Below, in pieces: positions 34,049 through 45,508 of a DNA stretch of 64,000 bases. Within the stretch, counting starts at the first letter, position 1. Every line of letters begins with the position of its first letter. The notes under the pieces are model-generated. The model did not search any database. It was not told the DNA's origin and saw only the letters and a program-made list of their open reading frames with translations. The position numbers and the translations under genes were made by a program. Origin of the DNA: Puccinia triticina (Eukaryota; Basidiomycota; Pucciniomycetes; Pucciniales; Pucciniaceae); assembly GCF_026914185.1 (NCBI RefSeq), contig NC_070575.1, positions 2,997,001 to 3,061,000 on the forward strand. The letters are read 5' to 3'.

Positions 34049-35035
34049 TGTAAGACTCAAAAGTGGTAATGAAACCCTTTTGCTGAATGGTGAAGGGTAT
34101 GGTGGAGTTGCAAGCTCTTCCCTTCTGTTATCAGTCAACAAGACCCACCAAGCTCAGCTTGGCAAGTTTTATTAAGTGATAGGTCTGGTCTGTTCCAGAT
34201 GAAATCTGTTTGACTGGCAACGTGTAAGTGTTTTAATTACTTTCTTATAAGGGTTTAATTGTTGTTATAAGGGTTGATTTATTTTTATAAGGGTTTTAGG
34301 ATTTGAGTGTGGATGAGTGTTGGGTGACTTGTGAGTTCTGGGTGAAGAACTGGGGAGCAAACCACTGGGGGTGGAGAGAGCTCCTTTTATAGACAAAAGT
34401 GGAGCCCCAAAGGGGCTTGTGGGTTAGGGTTTCAGCTAATCTAGACAACAGGATGAGGGATTTTAGCTGGTGGGAGTAGATATAAATGATGTCATAACCC
34501 CCTCAGGGGCGCATGAATGGTGTCAGAATATACAACAGAACATTCTAAACATGCCAGGGGTGCATACATGATGTCAGAATATACAAAAGAACATTCTAAC
34601 GCATGCATGGGGTGACAGTAGACTGCATGAGCTGTCATACAGGGGGAATTAGTGTATAAACAAAGTCTGAGGCTGCAGAAACAGTGTAAATGATGTCATC
34701 CTATGTATATAAAGGAGTGTATGTAGTTAATATGTAATGAGTGTAGCCTGACAGGGAGATGTATGTTTTTATCCTGTGATATGTATAAGTTTACTACTGT
34801 GAAACTTGGGTTGGGGCAGGTGCAGCTGGGTTACTGGGGCTGGCCGTGTGATAAGTGTCCATGAGGGGTAACTTCTTATCCAGCGGGGTTGTAATGACCG
34901 TTCCAGTGGGGACTAGGGGTGAAATTGGCCGTAGAATCCATTTCTGGGGTCCATTTGGTAGTATCTTGAGGCCTAGTATGAGTAATTGTGTAGCATAGAA
35001 AAACGTTTTATTTTTCCACTTTTCCGTCTACCACA
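34049..35035. mobile_element. 987-bp solo LTR nested in copy 2
   Basis: Begins TGTAAGACTC and ends GTCTACCACA, the same termini as the LTR at 15159-15890, and both share the first about 120 bp (CTTTTGCTGAATGG, AAGACCCACCAAG, TTGGCAAGTTTTA) and a TTATAGACAAA motif (here near 34388). The middle is diverged and about 255 bp longer. The flanks give an imperfect duplication (CCGTT/CCATT). No internal retroelement domain lies beside it. Confidence 0.65.
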
Positions 35036-35910
35036 CCATTGAGAAGACTGCTTTGCGGACAATCTCAGTGGCGCTTGCGGCACATCTCAACCGTCCTCAC
35101 TTGCCAAAACATGCCGCTATCAGTGTGATCTAGCTGCCCCTGCCCATCACATCCTCTTTCTCAGGCCCTGACAGACCTGGGTTGGGGCCGGGTTCATCCA
35201 GAAACTGCCCCCTTGACCGCCTGGACTCTGCCCTCCCCTCTCATAAGAACCAGAATCTTGGGGATCCCCCGGCTCTTGCCGTTTACCCCCGTCCTCATCT
35301 CGGCGACCCAAACAGTGGCCGCCATTAGGCCTTTTTTTGTTGGCAAAGTGTGCACTATCACTCTGGCCCCCCTTACCCCTCCCCCTCCCCCTCAAAAACA
35401 CACACACACTTGTTGTCGCGGCTTGGCCACCCGTCCGGCGTACACGCCGACCCACCGCTCATAAGTGCACCCCAATGAGAAACCCATTGTCAACAGGACA
35501 ATTATTTCCCGGCCTCTGCCAATCAACCCTTGGCGTTTCTGAGGACAGTCGCGTTGTCCTGCTTATAATAGCCTTTCTTGTCTCCCCTTTGATGTCTTCT
35601 TATCATCCTTGCCAAACACGCATAACTGCCCCCAACTCCAACCAAATCATACCAAATAACACACAGTATCTGCTCTGTTACCATTCTCTGGTATTGATTT
35701 GTGAATTTATATAGATATCTTACCTTTACCCAATCATTCAACCCAAAAGAAATGCAGATAGTTTATTTGAAGAGTGGGGGAGGATGGGGTGCAAATGATC
35801 TCAGATGGATCATTGCTCTCCATGAATATGTATTACTCTGAGGAAGAAGATTCTGGAGGTGGAGAGTATTGTCTGCAATTAGGTCTCATCAGTTCAAATT
35901 GATGTATGTT

Positions 35911-35964
35911 GTTGACTGATGCTACATTGTTGACTGATGCTACATTTTTGACTGATGCTACATG
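35911..35964. repeat. 18-bp triplicated repeat
   Basis: Three head-to-tail copies of GTTGACTGATGCTACATT, the third starting with T and ending with G. Confidence 0.9.
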
Positions 35965-37269
35965 CACATAATAGCTCCTTTTCAGCTTGATACACAACAG
36001 ATTAATTATCAGCTCCAGGCCATGACTATTCCCCCTTTGCTTGTCAGTGACTGTATACTATTCTTGGCATGGTCACTTGGCATCCAACTCATTTCTACAA
36101 AATCAACGTTTGCTGGTTTTTAGTTTGCCTGATTGAAATATCCACAGCCATCTGAGCAGTGCATGCTTGTTTTTAATGAAGAGATTTCCTTTCTACCAAT
36201 ACTGCAACAATTACAATACATGTATTTTATAGGCTATACATTGTATTGTATTTTCATGCAGATACATTCAATTACAATAAATATGTTTTGTATTGGTTTC
36301 ACCAAACAATTCCAATGATACATATGTACAGTTTTTGAAAAAAAAATTGGATACAGATAAATTTATTTTGATATTTTTCCAATACAATACAGTGAAATAC
36401 AATTATATGTGTTGTACTTGTTGCACCTTTGTTTCTACTTGGGATTTCTGCAACGGGGATTGATGCAATTTACACACTGACTCATCCAAAACTGTGTTAT
36501 TCATTTTTAATGTGTCACTGTTGGCCAAAAAAGAAAAAATGCAAGTTCTCTGCTTGATAACCCATTAACAAGCCACACAATTATTAGTGTGCAGGCTGGC
36601 CTTCTGGTGTCTTTTTCAGGAAACATTTTTTTCAATGCTGTGAATTGAACCCCTGATGCCCTGCAGAGGTGCAGCCACCTTGTCTCATATTACTGAAAGC
36701 TGGATTTTTTGGTTTCTGTGTAAAAGGGTCTTGCACAAACAATATTGATTCTTGCTTATCTTAGTGATCATTAAACAACTCCAAGTGATTCATGCATAAT
36801 TGTGAAAACATGCTGTTTGAGTTTGGTAATGCCATTTTTCAGGGGAAAATATTGCATTTAAAATTGGAAAAAAGGTGCATTTATGTTTGAGATTGGGCAA
36901 AACATTGTGAAAACATCATGTTTGGTAATGCCATTTTTTATCCAAGATTATCTGATTTAATATTGGGCCTTAGGCACATATGTAGCTTCAAGACTTGGCA
37001 TGACATTTATTCAGGAAAGGATAGAGGTGAAGCAAATTGTATATTTCACATACAGTTTAGGGTGGTGATTGGGCTGCATCTGAATTTTCTGACTGAAAAA
37101 AAGGAACATATGGTTCACACAGGCCACACTTGGTATCATGTAAGATAAACTGAGTTTTTAATCCTGTGCCATAGATCTTGTGGATGGGCTGGGTCTGATT
37201 TTTCTATCCTTGCCAGAGCCCATACCTGTAAGTGTGTTTTTTGCCCTGCAGCGGCGCAGCCGCCTTGGC

Positions 37270-38830
37270 CTCTAGTAGTTACAAAAATGTTTACAGGCCC
37301 CCAAAGATTCATTATGCACCTTTACTGACCAGCGGCTTGTAAACATTTTGGTAACCATATGGCAGAAGGATTCCCACACTGGTATGAGATATAGTTGCAG
37401 AAACACCAAGAAACTAGCAAAGTAGTGATATTTGGGAACTGATCAGACTGTAGCTGCTACATTTGGGGGTCTTGTGGTCATTAAAGGTACATAATGAATC
37501 TTTGGTGGTCTGTAAACATTTTTTTAACTATATGACAGAAGGATTCCCACGCTGGCATGAGATATAGTGGCAGAAATACCAAGAAACTACCAAAGTAGTG
37601 ATATTTGGGAAGTGATCAGACTGTAGCTGCTACATTTGGGGATTTTGTGGTCATTAAAGGTACACAATGAATCTTTGGGGGCCTGTAAACAAATTGGTAA
37701 CCATATGGCAGAAGGATTCTCATGGGGGGATGAGATATAATGGTAGAAACACCAAGAAACTACCAAAGTAGTGAAATTTGGGAACTGATCAGACTGTAGC
37801 TGCTACATTTGGGGGTTTTGTGGGCAGTCTACGTACATGGTGAGCCTTTGGGGGCTTTTTAACATTTTGGTAACAATCCGGCAGAAGGATTCTCATGCTT
37901 GGATGAGATCTAGTGGCAGAAACACCAACAAACTACCAAAGTCGTGATATTTGGGAACTAATCAGACTGTAGCTGCTACAGTTGGGGGTTTTGTGGTCAG
38001 TAAAGGTACATAATGAGAATTTGGGGGGTTTTCAAAATTTTGGTAACCATCTGGCAGAGGGATTCCCACGCTGGGATGAGATATAGTGGCAGAAACACCA
38101 AGAAACTACCAAAGCAGTGAAATTTGGGAACTGATCAGACTGTAGCTGTCACATTTGAGGGTTTTGTGGTCTGTCTAGGTACATAATGAGCCTTTGGGGG
38201 CTTTTCAACATTTTGGTAACCATCCGGCAGAAGGATTCCCATGCTTGGATGCAATATAGTGGCAGAAACACCAAGAAACTACCAAAGTAGTGATATATGG
38301 CAACTGATCAGACTGTAGCTGCTACATTTGTGGGTTTTGTGATCAGTAAAGGTACATAATGAGAATTTTGGTAACCACACGGCAGAAGGATTCCCACGCT
38401 GGGATCAGATATGGTGGCAGAAACACCAAGAAACTACCAAAGTAGTGATATTTGGGAACTGATCAGAATGTAGCTGCTACATTTGGGGGTTTTGTGGTCA
38501 TTAAAAGTACAAAATGAATCTTTGGGGGCCTCTAAACATATTGGTAACCATATGGCAGAAGGATTCCCATGGGGGATGAGATATAATGGCAGAAACACCA
38601 AGAAACTACCAAAGTAGTAAAATTTGGGAACTGATCAGACTGTAGCTGCTACATTTGGGGGTTTTGTGGTCAGTAAAGGTACATAATGAGAATTCAGGGG
38701 CTTCTCAACATTTTGGTAACCATCCGGCAGAAGGATTCCCACGCTGGGATGAGATATAGTGGCAGAAACACCAAGAAACTACCAAAGTAGTGATATATGG
38801 CAACTGATCAGATTGTAGCTGCTGCATAGT
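37270..38830 (-). repeat. 173-bp satellite array, right arm of copy 2
   Basis: About nine inverted units. The phrase TAGCTGCTAC or a close variant falls at 37451, 37624, 37797, 37970, 38143 and 38316 (173 bp steps), then 38471 (155, one deleted unit), 38643 (172) and 38816 (173). The matching left arm lies 6.4 kb away in opposite orientation. Confidence 0.95.
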
Positions 38831-39639
38831 GGATGTGACCCCAAACACAATATTTCTGGGTTTCATATGCAGAACAATTGTCCAATGAAATTTTTTATGG
38901 AAATATTCCTCATTAATCCGTGGTTGATAACAAAAGTAGATAAAAAAAAGAACCTGACAAAAATATGCTAAACCATGGTAAACTAATTTCAAAAAGGACT
39001 TCTATGCATGTAGCACTTAAAGGATGATGTGCAATATCTTCAGGAAGTTCAACCAACCAAATTAACAATGTGTGCAGGAAGGTATCATGAGAGAGGTCAG
39101 GGGTCAATGTTTTTCCTTTTTTGAAAAAAAGTAGATTTGGAGACTTGTGATAACATCAACTGTTGAAGTAAAAAAAAGAAAAAAAAAAAAGAAAAAAAAA
39201 TGAGACCCCTCAGCCATCCTGGATTAATCCTAAAACTTGCAATGTCTTTTTTTCATGAGTGATATAATGGTATTATGGTACTGAAGATGGCTGAATCAGT
39301 TGAATCTGATTTCAAAGTTGAAGAGACCAGCACTGTAGGTTGCCTACAAAAAAAATTTTGGGGGCTTTATGTTGAATTTTGCATTTTTTATTAAATTAAT
39401 CAGCGATTATATCACCTATAATTATATTGGTGCCAAACGGGGCCTTATGAATGTTATCAGGCAAAAAAAAAAGATTCCTGTTGCTTGAAGCTAACTCAGG
39501 GGGAAGGAGAGAGATTATAGAAGAGTTTTAAGGGGACATGGAACACAGACAGAGGTATCAAGAGGAATAAAAAAAAAATTATCAATATACGCTATATTGA
39601 TCAATATACAACATTGCAAATTCATCCATCTTGGTAGTG

Positions 39640-40746
39640 ATACCAGCAGGCCTGTGGACTGATATTTATTATGACCTCATAACGGACTTGCCCCAGTCAA
39701 ACAACTGCAACAGTATTCTCACGGTGGTGGACCAATTGACAAAGATGAGCCACTTTATAGGATGCCGCAAGGACATGACAGCAGCAGCGCTAGCAGATTT
39801 GATGCTCCGCCACGTTTGGAGACTGCATGGAACCCCTAAAACCATCACTTTGGATAGGGGAAGCATTTTCATATCTCAGATCACGCAAGAACTAAGCAAG
39901 CGGTTGGGGATTTGGCTATGCCCATCGACAGCGTACCACTCACGGACTCACATCCAATCTGAAATAGTGAACAAAGCCGTAGAGCAGTTTTTACGACACT
40001 TTGTATGATATAGGCAGGATGATTGGGAACCGCTGCTAGCAATGGTTGAATTTGCATACAACAATAACCAGCATACATCCACCGGGATGTCCCCCTTCAA
40101 AGAGAATTATGGATTCGACCTGACCTACGGCGAAATACCTTTTTCAGAGCAATGCGTGATGGCAGTGGCGGAGCGACTACAGACAATAGCTGAAGTCCAG
40201 AGGGAGCTGAAAGCAGCACTGGAGCAGGCGCAATCCTCAATGAAAACTCAGTTTGACAAGAAGGTCTGGAAGACGCCGGACTGGAAGGTTGGAGACTCAG
40301 TTTGGCTCAAAAGCAAAAACATTTTGACGACTCGGCCGAGTCCCAAACTCTCCCATTGGTGGCTAGGGCCATTTCTCATTGCACCCAAAATGTTGCCATT
40401 GGTGTATAAACTAACATTGCCTCTTTCAATGCAAGGGGTACACCCCACTTTCCATGTCTCTTTGATTAGGAAATTTGAAGCAGACGCAATCGGAGGCCGA
40501 GAAGCGGCCCAACCAGCACCAGTGCTAATAGAGGGCAAAGAGGAGTGGGAGGTGGACAAGGTTCTTGACTGTTGGAAAAGGAGAAAGCGGCGCAAATATC
40601 TCATTGGGTGGAGGGGATACGGACCGGAATCAAACTCTTGGGAACCTGAAGGCAACCTCACCAACTGCAGGGAGCTACTTGAAGATTTCAAAAAAAAATT
40701 CCCACACGCAACGGGCCGGCACAAGAGGGGAAGGCAGTTTAAATGA
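39640..40746 (+). pseudogene. Chromovirus integrase core and chromodomain
   Basis: Continues the integrase after CACTA copy 2. DLITDLPQSN and LTVVDQLTKMSHF hold the first catalytic Asp, LDRGSIF the second, and HIQSEIVNKAVEQFL the Glu. An in-frame TGA at 40006-40008 interrupts it. The second half (40009-40746) runs through VEFAYNN, the GPF-type module HWWLGPFLI, and a C-terminal chromodomain with WEVDKVLD, YLIGWRGY and NSWEPEGNL, ending at 40746. The chromodomain marks a chromovirus; in that group it directs integration to modified histones. The aromatic cage positions look preserved. Confidence 0.88.
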
Positions 40747-40816
40747 CAGGTTAAGCTTTTTTACCCAAGTGGTTTTTCAATGCTGCCTAGGATAGAGCGC
40801 AGAGCCGGGGGCTTGG

Positions 40817-41012
40817 GCGTTAAGGGCGGGGTAGTGTTATGAGCTGCGCCCGCGCGCCATAGCCTCCTCAGGGACATGTTACAGTTGTACTTTCATGTCA
40901 CAGTTCCCATGCACATAGGGGAAGCGGGGAGAGATCATCACACTCTCCCCATCCAGCAATCTGCCTACTTTACCAAGAGACCCAGAACCGAGCCCCTCCC
41001 CTAGACCAACCC
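40817..41012 (+). other. Candidate polypurine tract and start of 3' LTR
   Basis: After the pol stop comes a purine-rich GTTAAGGGCGGGGTAG, then TGTTATGAGC at 40835, which would start a 3' LTR with TG. No matching 5' LTR is present and the far end is not defined, because the gag of an oppositely oriented element begins by 41013. The LTR call rests on position only. Confidence 0.35.
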
Positions 41013-42176
41013 TTACAGGCTCTGCCTCTTGTGCTTGAGATTTTCCAGCGAGGTTAACTGTTCTTGGCGTGACAATTTCGTATGTTGTACGTCAATGTTT
41101 TGACTGATGTAATCTAATTCACAATCAATTAGCTCTTGCTCCATGGCCAAAGACTGGAGCGCACGGTCCCATTTGCATGGTGTCATTAAGAACTCCATTA
41201 TTGATAGCTCGTGGTCCTTGGATGCGGACTCATCCTCCATGAGATTCAGTTTCATATTTTTTGAGTTATTAGACTGCGGTTTGAACTTGATTTTTCGAGG
41301 GGCAGGAAAGTCTTTGGATAAGTGGCCAATTTTGTTACAATTGTAACAGCGGGCTTTACTCACATCCAAGACATCCAGGTCCATTGGGGTTCCTGGGCTA
41401 AGACTAGTTGAGGCTTGAGGACGCTGAAAGGAGCCTTGACGGTTGCCGAAATTTGATCCGCCGGAGAATTTAGAATTTTTCTTGAAGCTGATGAAAGGGA
41501 TGTTAGCTCCTAAAGATCCTCCATAACGTTGGTTTGACGCGGTGATCCGTTCATTCTCCCTAAGGGAATGGCAGAGGTCTTCAAGATTTTCACATTTTTC
41601 CACTAAGACGCGCTGCCTAAGTAGCGGGGGCAAGTTGCGCATGAAGAGGTAGTCCGACTCCCATTCACTAATCTTCTCCGCAGGTAACTTCATAATCAGA
41701 CATTTGAATTTATTGATGTAATCATTGGCGTTTTTGAATCAGAGGGCCTCTAACTGCTGTTGAACGTTGAGTTGCTTGTACACGTAGTTATATTGCTTTA
41801 GCAATTTTTCTTTGAACGTTTCCCAGGGTAAGTTGGTGGTACCTTTGGCTTTGGTGATCTGGTACCACCATGACTCGGCTTTGTTGCGCATACACTGGGC
41901 GATACTCATAGTCTATTGCTCCACGGGGTAGTTTTGACTTTGGAGGGTGGTTTCTATCTTGCTGAGCCAGATTTCGGCGTCGTTCTTCCCATCAAACGGA
42001 GGTAATGGAGCAGAAACGGTTTCTACTTTGGTCAGTAGAAAAGGGTTAGGTTGCTGGTGATTTTGGTGATTGACTTGCATCTGAAGTCGATTGAGCTGAC
42101 CTTGCAAGTCGGCTATTGTCGGGTTGTCACCATCAGGGGCAATTGGGCCCTGGACGTGGTTGTTTGCAGCGTCCAA
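41013..42176 (-). pseudogene. Ty3/gypsy gag, minus strand, two stops
   Basis: One minus-strand frame runs from about 42176 to 41013, broken by in-frame TAG at 41911-41913 and TGA at 41739-41741. It encodes a retrotransposon Gag: an N-terminal helical stretch (IADLQGQLNRLQMQVNHQ), the conserved LPPFDGKNDAEIWLSKIE block, WWYQITKAKG, then a CCHC knuckle CYNCNKIGHLSKDF in which the last Cys is Phe. No ATG opens the frame near 42176. Pol is absent: downstream lies the end of the plus-strand chromovirus. The LTR at 42419-42892 probably belongs to it. Confidence 0.85.
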
Positions 42177-42418
42177 TTTATTTTTATTTTTGAAACGGTC
42201 TTGAAAGATTCAAGAGAGGTTTATGCTTTAAATAAATATTCAAACAAGGTATTTTTGTAAGTTATTGGTCCCGGTAGTACCATGGAAGAAAATAAGTTTT
42301 AAGAGGAGGTTACCTTCTGGGTCGCGAGTCCAGTCGGTGTCAAGGAGTGGTTGTTATTGATTTTTTTTTTAAATAGAAGGATTAGATCTGTTGAGCAAGG
42401 CTGCCAGATTTTTGCGAT

Positions 42419-42892
42419 TGTGAGTTGATACACTTCTTATGGAAGAGGATATGTAAGGTTTTTAAGAAACTTTACTTATAAGCAGGTCGATGGCTCTAGT
42501 CAGATGGGAAGGGTAAATAGAAGAAAAACTCACAGAAATATTTCTGTGATCTCTCGGACTTTTGGATACAGAAGTTTGTAGAGAGAATGAGCTGGAGATT
42601 CTATTTTGGCAGGCATGATGGCCTCTATTTATAGGCGCCATTGGGCCTGAGTAGAGGTACAAAGGAGACAATAGAATCTCTGAGATATACAAGAGGAAAA
42701 GAAGGTGCTAGGCCAGAAGGCCAATAATAGTAATACAATGATTGGCCTGAGGGCTGCAATAAGACTTAGAGATGTAGTTCATCTCTAAGAGGACAAAGAG
42801 AGAGATAAATAGAAGTGCCGAGAGAAGCAAGGAAAGGGAATTGGTGGGTGCCTATTCCGGCATATATAGGTCTTGAGATCCGGGACATCACA
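42419..42892 (-). mobile_element. 5' LTR of the minus-strand gag element
   Basis: On the minus strand it starts TGTGATGTCCCGGATCTCAA at 42892 and ends CAACTCACA at 42419, giving TG...CA ends and a length of 474 bp. A TATA-like TATATATG lies about 25 bp in. It sits about 240 bp upstream of gag, the expected spacing. No matching 3' LTR was found and the flanks were not resolved into a duplication. Confidence 0.55.
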
Positions 42893-45133
42893 GGGCCTCA
42901 GTGGTGTCCACTCTGTTGCCACTTGCAGGATTAGATGTTGATCTAGTTAGTGGTGCTTGGATTCTTCTCTCCTCTTCTACACAACAGACATTCTGTCAAC
43001 AAATTTTTCTCTACATTGATGGCATCATTTCAAGCCTGCTTGAGCTGGGTACCTGTTTATCTGGCAATTGTGGTCTTTTGCCTCTTGCATGCGTTCCACT
43101 CACTCCATTTCCTGTGTCTGTCAGCTCTACCTCCTGGCCAATTATCAACTCAATCTCCTGCCATTGACACTCTTCAAGATTACGGCTAAGCTGATTGCAT
43201 TGGCTACAGTAGCTGAAACTTGGAAAATTATGGCAACATTGGGCCTCCTCATCCTCCTCCTATGAGAAGACTTGCGCTGAAAATTAGTTTGACAGATTTA
43301 TCCGTGCCCTTTTGAAATCATCCATCTCTTTGTGGTCTTGCTTGGGGTTCAACTGAGGTACATCTATAGTTTGCAATATCAAGTCAATCCTCACCTCCTT
43401 TCAATTGTGCTGGCATGTCTAATTTGTTGGTAGACCTTGTTGACTTCCTTCAATAATCACTAGTCGCACATGGGCATAGTTGATCTGGCGCCCAATCCAC
43501 TCATTGCAACCATCACCGCCTTGTCTTGTGTCAGCCATCTGTCAGAGTTCACCTTCTTCTCCACATCACTCAAGTCCAAGTGGTGAAATGACGCTTCAAG
43601 TGCTGTGGCCATCTTCATCACCTTCCTTCACCTTGTTCTCAATAAAGATAATGCCTTGGTCCACCTCCTGCATTACATGCTGTGATATCTTCTCTCCACA
43701 GAACATTTCAAATCGGCTGGATTCAATTCTGAGTTTTGGTCAGAATGCTGGTTCTAGCTGGACTAGAATGCACCTTTGCTGGAACAGACTTCCCAGTAGT
43801 TTGCCTTCTTGTCCTGGGGGAAGTGAAGCTGTCATGAACACAAATTGAGTTGGCAGCTGCTCCAGATCAATCACTCCTGGTTGTTATGTTTGGTGCGGGG
43901 TTCCCATCAAGGGTTGCCTTCAGAGGTCTCTGTCTGTTGGACCAAAAATTGGGCAGCGGAGTGGATCTAGTAATTCTGTAATTGTCTTGGCATATTGTCC
44001 CTTTGACGTGTGCCGCTCCTGAAGTGGTGATTACCCCACCGTTGGTGTTGCCATCTCACTGTCCATACAGCAAGTAAAATCTGGTCAGAACGCGGGTTGT
44101 TTGCACTGGGTGGGTAGAGATTGTTAATTTTTGGATAGAGCGTTTTGCGGAAGTGGCAGGCAGCATGATCCAACAGAAATCAACACAGCTACACAAACTA
44201 TGACTGTGTTTTGCTATCATAACTGGATTGTTAAAGAAAAAACTGCTAGCCACTACCGCCAACTCCCTGTCATCAGGAGTGGAAGGCAATGTGGGTTTCA
44301 GCAAAAAAACAGAGGCAAGTCAGACAACATCATCTGTCCACTCCTGCCAACTCTTATTTCTTGAGAGTTTGGAGCAAGATGCTCTTCACCACTGCTACAG
44401 CACTGCAACCTACACTATCACCCTCATAACTGGATCAGTTATTGAAAAATTGCTGGCCCCTCTTGGAAGTGAAAGGTGATATGGTCTTGGAAAAAATGTT
44501 GGCAAGTCAGAAATCTTCAGGCCACTCCCGCTAACTCTTCAATATCTGGAGTGAATAGCAACATTTTTTCTACATCTGGGACAGAGATGCAACCTTTCAA
44601 ACATGGTCAAGTTTTATAGTCATGGATATAAACCTGGTGGAGACTCACTCCAGCCAACTTTCCATTCTTGGGAGTGGGAGGCAATATGCTCTGACCAGGG
44701 AAGAACCATCTGGCTCCTCCCGCCAACTGTTAATTCTCGGGAGTGAAAAGCACTATTGTGTTTGCAGCATGTACAGCACAGCAACCTTCTCCAACATGGT
44801 AAACTTTTTAGTAAGCTAGCTGCAGGAAAATCCCAGCCTCTGTATGGCCAGATGTAATTGTACTCCCAAAACAATAACAATCTTGGGAGTAGAAAAGGGA
44901 GTAATGTTGGGCGTAGGGACATAAGCCCAATCAAGGCAGAGATTTTGCTGACTGCAGTATAAAAAGGGCTGTGCATCCTGTGTAGATGCAGATATTCAGA
45001 AATGAACCAACTGACGTTGATTCCTTGAGACCCGCTTTCCTCAACTAGAATTTAATGTTGGGCAGCACCTTCATCCGGTCTCCAAACCAATCTTTCACAG
45101 GCACACCCCATGCTGACACCTCCTCCTCCAATT
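42893..45133. other. Non-coding region with GGAGTG hairpins
   Basis: No credible gene. From about 44200 to 44960, blocks of the form CACTCC-NCCAACT ... GGAGTG-NNAGGCAA recur four to five times, each able to form a short hairpin, spaced irregularly at 90-190 bp. Similar ACTCCCAAGAA/TTCTTGGGAGT hairpins occur at about 46180-46490 and 49320. They may derive from an old inverted-repeat element. Confidence 0.35.
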
Positions 45134-45508
45134 CTATGGCTTTGTAGAGCTAAACTGACGTGCTAGCCCCATCTTTGTTTTGCAATTTTCAAGGTGATGA
45201 TAGATCCCAGAACTCTTCAGGTAGTTGCTGACCAACAAGGCTTGCGCTGTGAGGCTGTCAGTCAGTGGTGGACTATTGCCTAGCATATCAACCTTGATTG
45301 CTCTGTGGAGCTTGTCCCAGCTATTCAACAGATCCAATGAAGCCTGTCCCACCGCACCACTACCCTCCCCACTGGCAATCCTTTCAGAGGACCTGTCCTC
45401 ATTCTTGACACAAAAGTATTTCATAGTGTTACACAAACTGGCAAGAGCAGTGATCATCCCAATTACTACTGTTAGCTGTTCATGGCAAAATACAGTCAGC
45501 TTTGTCAT
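45134..45508 (-). CDS. Possible coding fragment, unknown
   Basis: A 124-aa minus-strand ORF with mixed composition: a hydrophobic stretch near the start, then DRSSERIASGEGSGAVGQ, then SLDLLNSWDKLHRAIK. No motif or neighbour identifies it. The overlapping plus-strand ORF (45225-45554) is of comparable length, so this may be chance. Confidence 0.2.
   Translation of the reverse strand: MTKLTVFCHEQLTVVIGMITALASLCNTMKYFCVKNEDRSSERIASGEGSGAVGQASLDLLNSWDKLHRAIKVDMLGNSPPLTDSLTAQALLVSNYLKSSGIYHHLENCKTKMGLARQFSSTKP

Larger units (their letters stand above)
30836..37270. other. Spacer (cargo) of CACTA copy 2
   Basis: About 6.4 kb between the inverted arrays with no satellite units. It holds a possible coding fragment (31465-32171), a candidate LTR (33012-33832), a 7-bp microsatellite, a solo LTR (34049-35035) and an 18-bp triplication. 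The stretches 30840-31440, 32172-33000, 35036-35900 and 35965-37270 show no supported feature apart from the leading AT-rich, intron-like sequence near 36100-37200. Confidence 0.6.
28689..39639. mobile_element. CACTA-ended satellite element, copy 2
   Basis: A 10,951-bp insertion with ends CACTACCAAGATGTCTGAAT and, inverted, CACTACCAAGATGGATGAAT, flanked by ATA at 28686-28688 and 39640-39642. Removing it with one ATA restores the integrase frame. The arms (28689 to about 30835 and about 37270-39639) have the same terminal zone and 173-bp monomer as copy 1, in inverted orientation. Unlike copy 1, a 6.4-kb spacer separates the arms and carries at least one solo LTR and possible host-derived coding sequence. 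An insert of roughly 180 bp interrupts the right terminal zone near 39260-39440. No transposase is encoded. Confidence 0.9.

Noticed and set aside
36600..36690. tRNA-derived SINE on the minus strand (B-box-like GGGGTTCAATTCAC)
   Set aside because: The flanking stems do not pair as a tRNA, no A box or tail was found, and the partial second copy near 37235 shares only a 30-bp core.
40835..41012. Defined 3' LTR of the chromovirus
   Set aside because: Only a TG start after a purine tract is visible; there is no 5' LTR to compare with and no end, so it is listed only as a candidate.
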